From: JBFMFH01 sp040752275
GTDB taxonomy: Bacteria > Acidobacteriota > Vicinamibacteria > Vicinamibacterales > JAKQTR01
Reading direction: 5' to 3'
Assembly: GCA_040752275.1 (NCBI GenBank)
Contig: JBFMFH010000115.1
Location: 1-64,000 of the forward strand
Length of the DNA: 64,000 bases
This document shows positions 43,817 through 50,914 of the stretch, in pieces. Within the stretch, counting starts at the first letter, position 1, and every line of letters starts with the position of its first letter. The notes beneath the pieces were generated by a model that was given only the letters and a program-made list of their open reading frames with translations, was not told where the DNA came from and made no database searches. Both the position numbers and the translations under genes were made by a program.

Positions 43817-44797
43817 TCAGATCACCCGGTGCTTCGGCGCCGCACCGGCAATCAGGACCGACTCGACGTTCTGCCAGGCGGCGCGCATCAGGAACGCGGC
43901 CGACTGGCGCGTGACACCCGCGATGTGAGGGGTGAACAGCACGCGGCGCGCGGCGTCGCCCTCGAGCGCCAGCAGTGGGTGCACCGCCGGGGGAGGCTCC
44001 GTCGAGTAGACATCGACCGCGGCGCCGCCCAGGTGGCCGGACCTCAGGTGCGCGGCCAGCGCGGCTTCATCGACGACTCCGCCGCGCGAGGCCTGGATCA
44101 GCACGGCCCCGCGTTTCATCAGCCCAAGCTCGCGATCGCCGATGAGCCCGCGGGTCGCCGGCACGAGCGGCACGTGCAGCGTGACGACGTCGGCCGCCAC
44201 CAGCAGATCGTCGAGCGGCAGCCGCTGCGCCCCCAGCGCCGAGGCGGCTTCGGGATCGCCCGGGGCCGGATCGTGATAGCAGAGCCGGCAGCCCGCCTGG
44301 CGAAACGCCCGGGCCACGGCAAGCCCGACGATCCCGAGTCCTACGACGCCGACCAGGAGTCCGTCGAGCCCGGCCAGATTGGCCGCGATGAGACGCGCCC
44401 GGAACGCCGCATAGCGACCAGCGCGGATCTCCGCGTCGCCCCAGGCCAGCCATCGAAGGAGCACCGACGCCGTCGTGACGGCGTACTCGGCCAGGGCGCT
44501 GTTGCTGCCGCCGGGGATGTTGGCCAGGGCAATGCCCAGGCGCTGCAAGACCGGCAGGTCGAGCCGATCCACGCCCGCGCCGGTGACCTGCACGAGTCTG
44601 ACCGACGCCCCCTCGAACAACGCCGCCGGAAGCGGGGGGCCCACGGCGGGGACCACGAGCGCGGCCGACCGCTTCATCAGGTCGGCGACGTCCACGTCCC
44701 CGGGACCGCGATAGGTCACAGTCAGCGACTCGGGCGGGAGGGCATCGACCCTCTCGAAATCGGCTCTCGGGCGCAGGCACAGGACATCTGCGCTCAT
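43817..44797 (-). CDS. D-2-hydroxyacid dehydrogenase, NAD(P)-dependent
   Basis: 326-residue enzyme. The NAD-binding motif GVVGLGIVGLAVARAF is central; catalytic residues are Arg in QASRGGVVDE, Glu in VYSTEPPP and His in FTPHIAG. It interconverts a D-2-hydroxyacid and its 2-oxoacid in the cytoplasm. The start ATG at 44797 follows GGGAG and overlaps the cupin stop (ATGA), so the two are translationally coupled. In this operon it may feed a 2-oxoacid to the DRE-TIM enzyme or to central metabolism. Substrate size is unknown. Confidence 0.88.
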   Translation of the reverse strand: MSADVLCLRPRADFERVDALPPESLTVTYRGPGDVDVADLMKRSAALVVPAVGPPLPAALFEGASVRLVQVTGAGVDRLDLPVLQRLGIALANIPGGSNSALAEYAVTTASVLLRWLAWGDAEIRAGRYAAFRARLIAANLAGLDGLLVGVVGLGIVGLAVARAFRQAGCRLCYHDPAPGDPEAASALGAQRLPLDDLLVAADVVTLHVPLVPATRGLIGDRELGLMKRGAVLIQASRGGVVDEAALAAHLRSGHLGGAAVDVYSTEPPPAVHPLLALEGDAARRVLFTPHIAGVTRQSAAFLMRAAWQNVESVLIAGAAPKHRVI

Positions 44798-45198
44798 GGC
44801 GCACTCCCTCTCGGCGGGGTCTGGGCATCCGGCTCGATCGTGTCCAGACCCATGTCCGCAATCGGGAGAAAGCACAACAGCACCAGCGGCGTCGTGCCGG
44901 TGTTGCGGGTGGCGTGCTTCTCGCCGGGCGGGATGAAGATCGTGTCTCCCGGAGTCAGCGGATACTCACCGCTGTCGGCGTAGGTCGTGCCCGTGCCGGA
45001 CAGCACGAAGGTGCATTCTTCGCAGTGCTCGTGGTGGTGCGCCCGGCGGGGAGACGGTGCCAGGCCCTGAGGCGGTATCTCCACCAAACGCAGCGTCATG
45101 CTGCGGGCGCCGACACGCGCGGAGACGATCTCGAGGGCCGTGCGCCCGGGCAGATCCAGCCGGATGGCTTCGGCCTGGGTGATGACGCGCGCCATCAT
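44794..45198 (-). CDS. small cupin-domain protein
   Basis: 134-residue single-domain cupin. Metal-binding residues are in HHHEHCEECTFVLSG (His, His, Glu) and the second motif in PPGEKHATRNTG (His). Small cupins of this kind act as isomerases, dioxygenases or sugar/acid-binding regulators. It overlaps both neighbours: creatininase-like upstream and hydroxyacid dehydrogenase downstream. Two adjacent ATGs (45198 and 45195) could both start it. Function unknown. Confidence 0.85.
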   Translation of the reverse strand: MMARVITQAEAIRLDLPGRTALEIVSARVGARSMTLRLVEIPPQGLAPSPRRAHHHEHCEECTFVLSGTGTTYADSGEYPLTPGDTIFIPPGEKHATRNTGTTPLVLLCFLPIADMGLDTIEPDAQTPPRGSAP

Positions 45199-45995
45199 CC
45201 CGCCCGCTGTGGAACGTCACCGGCCCGGCCGCCCTGGACCGCGTCGAGCTGCCTGAAGATCTCCGTGGCTTCCTTGGCGATCGCCTCCGCGATGGCCTCC
45301 ACCATCTGGCGGCCTCGCTTCTCGGTGGCCGCCTGCGGCGCGCCGTACCAGCCGGTGGGCGCGATCGAGCGGATGTCGGTCAGCACGGGTTGGAAGCTCC
45401 GCGTGCGCCGCAGCTTGTCCATCGTGTGCCCGAGCCCATGGTCGGACGAATCCGAGACGCGGTCCAGGCGCACGAGGTCGGGCCTGAACGCCAGCGCCGC
45501 CATGGCCTCGATCTCGCCTCCGTGGGTCAGCCCGCCGCACGTGGGCCCGAACAGCTCGGCCGCCACGTAGCAGGCCTGCGCCGTCACCACAATCATGCCG
45601 TGCTGCCGGTGCAGCGCTTCCGCCGCGATGGCGAGCGAGCTGATGTTGCCTTCGTGCCAGTTGAGAATGAGGAGGTACTTCGCGCCGTGCTGGGCCGTCG
45701 TGGCGCACGTCTCGATCACGAGGCGCATGTAGGTGTCGGGCGTGAGCGAAATCGTGCCTTCGAACGGCATGTGCATGGGCGTGACGCCCATGGGAGCGCC
45801 GGGCAGCACAAGGGCGTCCATGCGCTCGGCCACCGCATGGGCGATCACCTGGGCCGCGAATGTGTCGGTGCCGGTGGGCAGGTGCGGCCCGTGCTGTTCG
45901 ACGCTGCCCGTCGGCAGGATCACCAGAGGGTGTCGCGCCAGGCTGGCGGCAATCTCGGGCTGTGTCAACTCGATGAAGTAGCGGCTGGGCGCCAT
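45195..45995 (-). CDS. creatininase-family amidohydrolase
   Basis: 266-residue creatininase-family protein. The metal-binding motifs are visible: Glu and His in PTGSVEQHGPHLP, Asp in TGTDTF, His in LNWHEGN and Glu in THGGEIEAM. Family members cleave amide bonds of cyclic or small amides; the family also includes the mycofactocin protease MftE, which is not expected here because other mycofactocin genes are absent. I start it at the ATG at 45995, just after AGGAGGAGGG; the longer frame upstream only covers the oxidoreductase gene. It is 8 nt after that gene and overlaps the cupin start (ATGATG). Confidence 0.85.
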   Translation of the reverse strand: MAPSRYFIELTQPEIAASLARHPLVILPTGSVEQHGPHLPTGTDTFAAQVIAHAVAERMDALVLPGAPMGVTPMHMPFEGTISLTPDTYMRLVIETCATTAQHGAKYLLILNWHEGNISSLAIAAEALHRQHGMIVVTAQACYVAAELFGPTCGGLTHGGEIEAMAALAFRPDLVRLDRVSDSSDHGLGHTMDKLRRTRSFQPVLTDIRSIAPTGWYGAPQAATEKRGRQMVEAIAEAIAKEATEIFRQLDAVQGGRAGDVPQRAG

Positions 45996-46003
45996 CCCTC
46001 CTC

Positions 46004-47074
46004 CTATGCGATGCGCGCGCGCGCGTCGGCAATGACGTCGGCGACGCGCACGTACTGCCCCTGCTGGTCGATCGAGCGCAGCGCCGCGTACACCATGGCC
46101 ACCGCCACACACCCGTTGTCTCCGTCGAGCTCGTTCGGCCGGCCGGTCCGGCAGCTCTCGGCGAACATGTCGAGTTCGGCCACGAACATGTCGCTCGGCC
46201 GCGGCGCCAGTATCTCGCGGCTGGCGTAGCCGCCCTTGCCCCGCTGGATGTACAGCGTCGACGTCTCGTGCAACGTGTTGGGCTTGTCCCACGCGCCAAA
46301 GTCGATCTCGTAGTCCATCAGCCCCTTGGATCCGAACACCCGCACGGCGAAGACGCCGGGCGAGGTCCAGCACGACCCGACGAACCCGACCTTGCCGTCG
46401 GCGAACCGGATGAGCGTCAGCGACTGGTCGTCCACTTCGGCCCCGACCGGCGACAGCTTCGACGCCATCGAACTCACCTCTTGCACTTCGCCGCCCAGGT
46501 AGTGGAGGACGTCGAAGTGATGGATCGCGAGCTGGGAGAGTGGGCCACCCGGGGCACGGTGCTTGTACCAGCGCCAGGTCTTCGGGGTCAGTTCGAGGGC
46601 CCGCTCGTTCGAGAAGTTCGCCTCCATGTACGCCACGCGCCCGAGTTCGCCGGCGTCGATCGCCTCGCGCATCTGGCGAATGCCCGCCATCAGGCGGGCG
46701 CTGTGACCGACGGTCACCGTCACGCCATGCTTCTCGGCGAGCGCGGCCAGTTGGAGCCCTTCCTCGAGGGTGGCGGCGATGGGCTTCTCGGTGTAGACGT
46801 GCTTGCCGGCTTCGGCGACCTTCGTCGCCACGGCCAGGTGCTGCTCGTTCGGCACCGTGATGATCACGCCCTGGAGGCCGGGAGTCGCGAGCAGCGCCTC
46901 GAGGGTCGGCGTCACCGGCACGCCCATCTCGCGCTCGAACGCGGCGCGCGATTCGTCGATCACGTCATAGGCGCCGACGATGGTCAGTGTGTCCGTTCTG
47001 CGGGAGGCCGGCGTCAGAACCCTGGCCCAGCGGCCAAGGCCGGCGATGCCGACGATGAGGGGTCGCGTGTGCAT
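46004..47074 (-). CDS. Gfo/Idh/MocA-family oxidoreductase (paralogue 1)
   Basis: 356-residue NAD(P)-dependent dehydrogenase. The N-terminal Rossmann motif is IVGIAGLGRWARVL, with the family EKP motif in YTEKPIAATLEEG. The C-terminal domain keeps GGPLSQLAIHHFDVLHYLGG. The start is the ATG at 47074 with GAGGTG upstream. It is the first gene of the long minus-strand run and has a palindromic operator at 47135-47157. It is a close paralogue of the gene at 47276-48397, with long identical stretches such as FSNERALELTP. Substrates in the family are sugars, inositols or cyclic alcohols; this one is unknown. Confidence 0.88.
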   Translation of the reverse strand: MHTRPLIVGIAGLGRWARVLTPASRRTDTLTIVGAYDVIDESRAAFEREMGVPVTPTLEALLATPGLQGVIITVPNEQHLAVATKVAEAGKHVYTEKPIAATLEEGLQLAALAEKHGVTVTVGHSARLMAGIRQMREAIDAGELGRVAYMEANFSNERALELTPKTWRWYKHRAPGGPLSQLAIHHFDVLHYLGGEVQEVSSMASKLSPVGAEVDDQSLTLIRFADGKVGFVGSCWTSPGVFAVRVFGSKGLMDYEIDFGAWDKPNTLHETSTLYIQRGKGGYASREILAPRPSDMFVAELDMFAESCRTGRPNELDGDNGCVAVAMVYAALRSIDQQGQYVRVADVIADARARIA

Positions 47075-47134
47075 GCAGGCACCTCGTGGTGGGGGACGAG
47101 GGAGTTGGGCTTCGCACGCCGGACGGCAGTAGTA

Positions 47135-47169
47135 GTCATACCGTATGATGGTATGACCACTCAAGTCAA
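47135..47169 (-). promoter_or_regulatory. palindromic operator with promoter upstream of the 47074 gene
   Basis: GTCATACC (47135-47142) and GGTATGAC (47150-47157) form a perfect 8-bp palindrome around a 7-bp centre. On the minus strand TTGACT (47169-47164) is a -35 candidate with an 18-bp spacer to TACGGT, so the palindrome would cover the promoter. The same palindrome overlaps the start of the GntR gene at 48510. Confidence 0.65.
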
Positions 47170-47275
47170 GCTATGGCCTGCTCCCAGGTACCTCGCCGCA
47201 GTTGCGGATCAACGCACTGAGGCTTCCCAGGGGTCGCCGCAGCCGGTGGCGAAGGCGCCAGCCCCGGGCCTGGCG

Positions 47276-48397
47276 TCACCGACATGGCGATCGCGCCGAC
47301 ACGTCCGGCTCGGCCTCGCGGCCTCGCTCCGCCATCCCGGCGCCGGCCTCGGCGAGCAGGTCCGAGATGCGGACCGACTGCCCTCCCCGCTCGATGGACC
47401 GCAGCGCGGCGTGGACAATCGCCACGCAGATGTTGGCGTTGCGCGCGTTGAGCTCTCCCGCCCGGCCAGTGACGCAGGCGTCGGCGAACATCTCGAGCTC
47501 AGCCTGGAACATGTCGCTCTCGCGCAAGGGCAGCGTTTCGCGGCTGGCGTACCCGGACTTGCCCCGCTGGATGTAGAGCGTCGAGGTCTCGTGCAGCCGG
47601 TCGGGCGTGTCCCACGTGCCGAAGTCGATCTCGTAGTGCATCAGCCCCTTCGACCCGAACACGCGCAGCGCGAAGATCCCCGGCGAGGTCCAGCACGACC
47701 CGACGTAGCCGATCTTGCCGTCGGCGAAGCGCAGGAGCGTCATCGACTGGTCGTCGACCTCGGCGCCGACCGGCGAGAGCTTCGACGCCATCGAACTCGC
47801 TTCGACGATCTCGCCGCCGAGGTAGTGGAGGACGTCGAACTGGTGGATGGCCAACTGCGAGAGCGGGCCGCCCCGCGCGCGGTCCTTGTACCAGCGCCAG
47901 GTCTGCGGCGTCAGCTCCAGCGCACGCTCGTTCGAGAAGTTGGCCTCGATGAACGCCACGCGCCCGAGCTCGCCCGCATCGATGGCATCGTGGATCTGGC
48001 GGATGCCGCCCATCAACCGGGCGCTGTGACCCACAGTCACGGTGATGCCATGCCGCGCTTCGAGGGCCGCGATGGCGAGGCCATCCTCCAGCGTGCTGGC
48101 GATGGGCTTCTCGGTGTAGACGTGGCGCCCCGCGGCGGCAACGCGGGCAGCGACGGGCAAGTGTTGTTCGTTGGGAACGGTCAGGATCGCGCCGCGGATG
48201 CGGGGATTGGCCAGCATCTCATCGAGCGACGCAACCTCCGGGATCCCCGTGTCGCGTGTGAAGGCCTCGCGCGTCTCGGCGGACCGGCTGTGGGCGGCGA
48301 CAATCGCGAGTTCGTCCGACTTGCGAGCGGCGCGGGCCAGGACCCGGGCCCAACGGCCGAGCCCGATGATCCCGACCTCCACCGGTGTGGAGCTCAT
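47276..48397 (-). CDS. Gfo/Idh/MocA-family oxidoreductase (paralogue 2)
   Basis: 373-residue dehydrogenase highly similar to paralogue 1 over its whole length (IIGLGRWARVLARAARKSD, YTEKPIASTLEDG, GGPLSQLAIHQFDVLHYLGG, SKGLMHYEIDFG). It has a longer Arg/Glu-rich tail. It starts at 48397 and diverges from the GntR gene, with the palindromic operator between them. Two copies in tandem, both under the same putative operator, suggest either different stereoisomers of one substrate or two successive oxidation steps; this is inference. Confidence 0.87.
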   Translation of the reverse strand: MSSTPVEVGIIGLGRWARVLARAARKSDELAIVAAHSRSAETREAFTRDTGIPEVASLDEMLANPRIRGAILTVPNEQHLPVAARVAAAGRHVYTEKPIASTLEDGLAIAALEARHGITVTVGHSARLMGGIRQIHDAIDAGELGRVAFIEANFSNERALELTPQTWRWYKDRARGGPLSQLAIHQFDVLHYLGGEIVEASSMASKLSPVGAEVDDQSMTLLRFADGKIGYVGSCWTSPGIFALRVFGSKGLMHYEIDFGTWDTPDRLHETSTLYIQRGKSGYASRETLPLRESDMFQAELEMFADACVTGRAGELNARNANICVAIVHAALRSIERGGQSVRISDLLAEAGAGMAERGREAEPDVSARSPCR

Positions 48398-48492
48398 GGG
48401 CGTGGTCCGTGGCTGTGCGGCATGGGGAGGGCGCTCGAGCAGCTATGTACACGTCTCATGGAATCTCGGGGCTTGCGTGTTCGACCGTAATG

Positions 48493-48513
48493 TCATACCA
48501 TACTACGGTATGA
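48493..48513 (+). promoter_or_regulatory. palindromic operator overlapping the GntR start codon
   Basis: TCATACC (48493-48499), 7-bp centre, GGTATGA (48507-48513). The right arm contains the first base(s) of the ATG at 48510. It equals the palindrome at 47135-47157 except in the outermost bases and centre. Autoregulation of the GntR is the simplest reading. Confidence 0.6.
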
Positions 48514-49292
48514 TGAAAGGGTCAAGCCGCCGACCCGTCGCCGGCACCCTCTCCCCCATCCCCAGATCCGCCGCCCCGCTGCGGCGCCAGGTGCTCGACG
48601 AACTGCGCCGGTCCATCATCGACGGCCGTCTCCAACCGGGCGCCCGGCTCATCGAGCGCGAACTCATCGACTCGCTCGGCGTCTCTCGCACCGTCGTCCG
48701 CGAGACCCTCCGCCAGCTCGAGTCCGAAGGCCTGGTCGCCCTCATCCCCAACAAAGGGCCGGTCGTTCGCGAACTCACCTTCGACGAGGCCAGGGATCTC
48801 TACGCCATCCGCGCGGTGCTCGAGGGTCTCGCCGCGCACCGCTTCGTCGAGCACGCCTCGGACGGCAGCGTGAAACGTCTCGAGCAGGCGCTCGACCGGA
48901 TCGACCGCGCGTACGCCCAAGGCAGCCCCGAGGTGATTCTCGAGGCCAAGAACACCTTCTACGACATCTTGTACGAGGGCGCCCGCAGCGAGACGCTGTC
49001 GTCGATGCTCGGCGCGCTGCACGGCCGCATCCGGCGGTGGCGCGCGCTGGGCCTGGGCCACCCTCAGCGTTCGCCTGCCCGGTCGGGTGAGAGTCTCGGC
49101 AACCTGCGGGCGATGGTGGCGGCCGTCAAGGCCGGGCAGGCGGATCTCGCCGAGCGGATCATCCGGACGGACGTGACGCGGGCGGCGGCCGAGGTGATGC
49201 GCCTGCTGTCCGAGGCCGTTCCACCCGGCGCCCAGCTCCCCGGTCCACCGCGCGCGATGGAGACACCACGATTGGAGAAGACGTTGCCATGA
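48510..49292 (+). CDS. GntR-family regulator with FCD ligand domain (GntR2)
   Basis: 260-residue transcription factor. The N-terminal winged helix is typical (RRQVLDELRRSIIDGRLQPG, GVSRTVVRETLRQLESEGLV), followed by an all-helical FCD effector domain (about 90-225). FCD domains bind small organic acids, often through a metal. Two ATGs at 48510 and 48513 are both possible starts, and the operator palindrome overlaps them, so bound protein would cover its own start. It overlaps the SuyA-like gene by 4 nt (ATGA) and diverges from paralogue 2. Its likely targets are the two oxidoreductase genes and its own operon. Confidence 0.88.
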   Translation: MMKGSSRRPVAGTLSPIPRSAAPLRRQVLDELRRSIIDGRLQPGARLIERELIDSLGVSRTVVRETLRQLESEGLVALIPNKGPVVRELTFDEARDLYAIRAVLEGLAAHRFVEHASDGSVKRLEQALDRIDRAYAQGSPEVILEAKNTFYDILYEGARSETLSSMLGALHGRIRRWRALGLGHPQRSPARSGESLGNLRAMVAAVKAGQADLAERIIRTDVTRAAAEVMRLLSEAVPPGAQLPGPPRAMETPRLEKTLP

Positions 49293-49573
49293 CCACCCAT
49301 TTCATCGTCCACGACGCGGCCGACAACGTCGGTGTCGTGGTCGTCGAGGACGTGCAGCCCGGGACGCCAGTGACGGGCTGGATCATGGAGACCGACGAGA
49401 CCGTGTCGATCCCGGCCCTCGACGCGGTCCCGCTCGGACACAAGATTGCCCTGCGCGACCTCCACGCCGGGGAGACGATCCTGAAGTATGGCCACGACGT
49501 CGGGCGAACGGTTGCCGACATCGGCCGGGGTCGCCACGTGCACACGCACAACCTGAAGACGAAGAGGTGGTGA
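49289..49573 (+). CDS. suyA: UxaA-family lyase small subunit, SuyA-like
   Basis: 94-residue SAF-domain protein. It resembles the small subunit of (2R)-sulfolactate sulfo-lyase (VHDAADNVGVVVVEDV, GHKIALRDL, ILKYGHDVG and a C-terminal KTKRW) and more broadly the N-terminal domain of altronate dehydratase. Its start overlaps the GntR stop, and the large subunit begins one nucleotide after its own stop, so the three genes form an operon. The two-chain arrangement supports SuyAB over single-chain altronate dehydratase; I rely on recalled family features, so a hydroxyacid dehydratase remains possible. Confidence 0.7.
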   Translation: MTTHFIVHDAADNVGVVVVEDVQPGTPVTGWIMETDETVSIPALDAVPLGHKIALRDLHAGETILKYGHDVGRTVADIGRGRHVHTHNLKTKRW

Positions 49574-49574
49574 G

Positions 49575-50741
49575 ATGGGCCGTTACCAGTTCCAGGGCTA
49601 CCGTCGCGAGAACGGCCGCGTCGGAATCCGCAACCACGTGATCGTCCTGCCACTCGACGATCTGTCCAACGCCGCGGCGGAAGCCGTCGCCCACCATGTG
49701 AAGGGTACGCTGGCACTCCCGCACGCCTACGGGCGTCTGCAGTTCGGCGAGGACCTCGAGCTCTTCTTCAGGACGCTCATCGGCACCGGTGCCAACCCCA
49801 ACGTCGCCGCCTGCATCGTCATTGGCATCGAGCCCGGCTGGACCGGCCGCATCGTCGATGGGGTCGCCCGCACCGGCAAGCCCGTCGCGGGGTTCGCCAT
49901 CGAGGGACACGGGGACATCGCGACCGTCGCCGCCGCATCGCGCAAGGCGCAGGAGTTCCTGCAGTGGGCCTCGGAGAGGGCGCGCGAGACGTGCGGCATC
50001 GAGGACCTGTGGATCTCGGTGAAGTGCGGCGAGAGCGACACGACCTCCGGTCTGGCGTCGAATCCGACGGTGGGCAACCTCATCGACAAGCTCGATCCGC
50101 TCGGGGTCACGAGCTGCTTCGGCGAGACCTCCGAGTTGACGGGCGCCGAGACGGTGTGCGCCGGCCGTGCCGCCAGCCGGGAGGTGGGCGAGAAGTTCAT
50201 GGACGCCTTCAACGCCTACCAGGCGGTGATCGATCGACACAAGACCGACGACCTGTCGGAGTCGCAGCCCACGAAGGGCAACATCGCCGGTGGTCTCACG
50301 ACGATCGAGGAGAAGGCCTTCGGCAACCTGCAGAAGATCGGCCGCAAGACCTCGTATATCGACGTGCTGAAGCCCGCCGAGGCACCCGGGCGCGGCCCCG
50401 GCCTCTACTACATGGACACGTCGTCGGCCGCCGCCGAGTGCGTCACGCTCCAGGCGGCTGCCGGCTTCGTCGTTCACCTGTTCCCGACGGGACAGGGCAA
50501 CATCATCGGGAACCCCATCGAACCGGTGATCAAGCTGACCGCCAATCCCCGGACCGCGCGAACGATGAGCGAGCACGTGGATCTCGACGTGTCGGGCATC
50601 CTGCGGCGCGAGCTGACGCTCGATCAGGCGGGCGATCAGCTGATCGAGATCATGCTCCGCACGTGCAACGGCCGCCTGACCTGCGCCGAGGCGCTGGGTC
50701 ACCGCGAGTTCGTGCTGACGAAGCTGTACCAGAGCGCGTAA
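49575..50741 (+). CDS. suyB: UxaA-family lyase large subunit, SuyB-like
   Basis: 388-residue large subunit. Conserved blocks include GYRRENGRVGIRNHVIVLP, CGESDTTSG, GETSELTGAE, SESQPTKGNIAGGLTTIEEK and FPTGQGNIIGN, which fit the SuyB branch of the UxaA family. Sulfolactate sulfo-lyase splits (R)-sulfolactate into pyruvate and sulfite; sister enzymes dehydrate sugar acids. The nearby D-2-hydroxyacid dehydrogenase and DctA-like symporter would suit a sulfonated or plain hydroxyacid. No sulfite exporter or sulfite dehydrogenase is present within the window, which weakens the sulfolactate reading. Confidence 0.7.
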   Translation: MGRYQFQGYRRENGRVGIRNHVIVLPLDDLSNAAAEAVAHHVKGTLALPHAYGRLQFGEDLELFFRTLIGTGANPNVAACIVIGIEPGWTGRIVDGVARTGKPVAGFAIEGHGDIATVAAASRKAQEFLQWASERARETCGIEDLWISVKCGESDTTSGLASNPTVGNLIDKLDPLGVTSCFGETSELTGAETVCAGRAASREVGEKFMDAFNAYQAVIDRHKTDDLSESQPTKGNIAGGLTTIEEKAFGNLQKIGRKTSYIDVLKPAEAPGRGPGLYYMDTSSAAAECVTLQAAAGFVVHLFPTGQGNIIGNPIEPVIKLTANPRTARTMSEHVDLDVSGILRRELTLDQAGDQLIEIMLRTCNGRLTCAEALGHREFVLTKLYQSA

Positions 50742-50789
50742 GTCCCCGACCCGGGCCGGCGGATGCGCCGGCTGCTCTGTCCCCCCTCC

Positions 50790-50825
50790 CTGCACCCGGT
50801 CGACGGTGATGATCGCCGGGTGCAG
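50790..50825 (+). terminator. inverted repeat after the SuyB-like gene
   Basis: CTGCACCCGG (50790-50799) and CCGGGTGCAG (50816-50825) are a perfect 10-bp inverted repeat with a 16-nt loop, about 50 bases after the stop. It lacks a T-run and could equally be a binding site. Confidence 0.3.
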
Positions 50826-50914
50826 GCCGATTTCACGATTCGTCAGGGCGCGGAGTCGTCTGCGAATGGCGCCGACGAGAACTCCGGTCACACTGTCGCG
50901 GAAAGGAGTGGGAG

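Noticed and set aside
45195..45995. Mycofactocin system (creatininase-like MftE plus radical SAM)
   Set aside because: The radical SAM gene is 18 kb away and of sulfatase-maturase type, and no mftA, mftB or mftF-like gene is visible.
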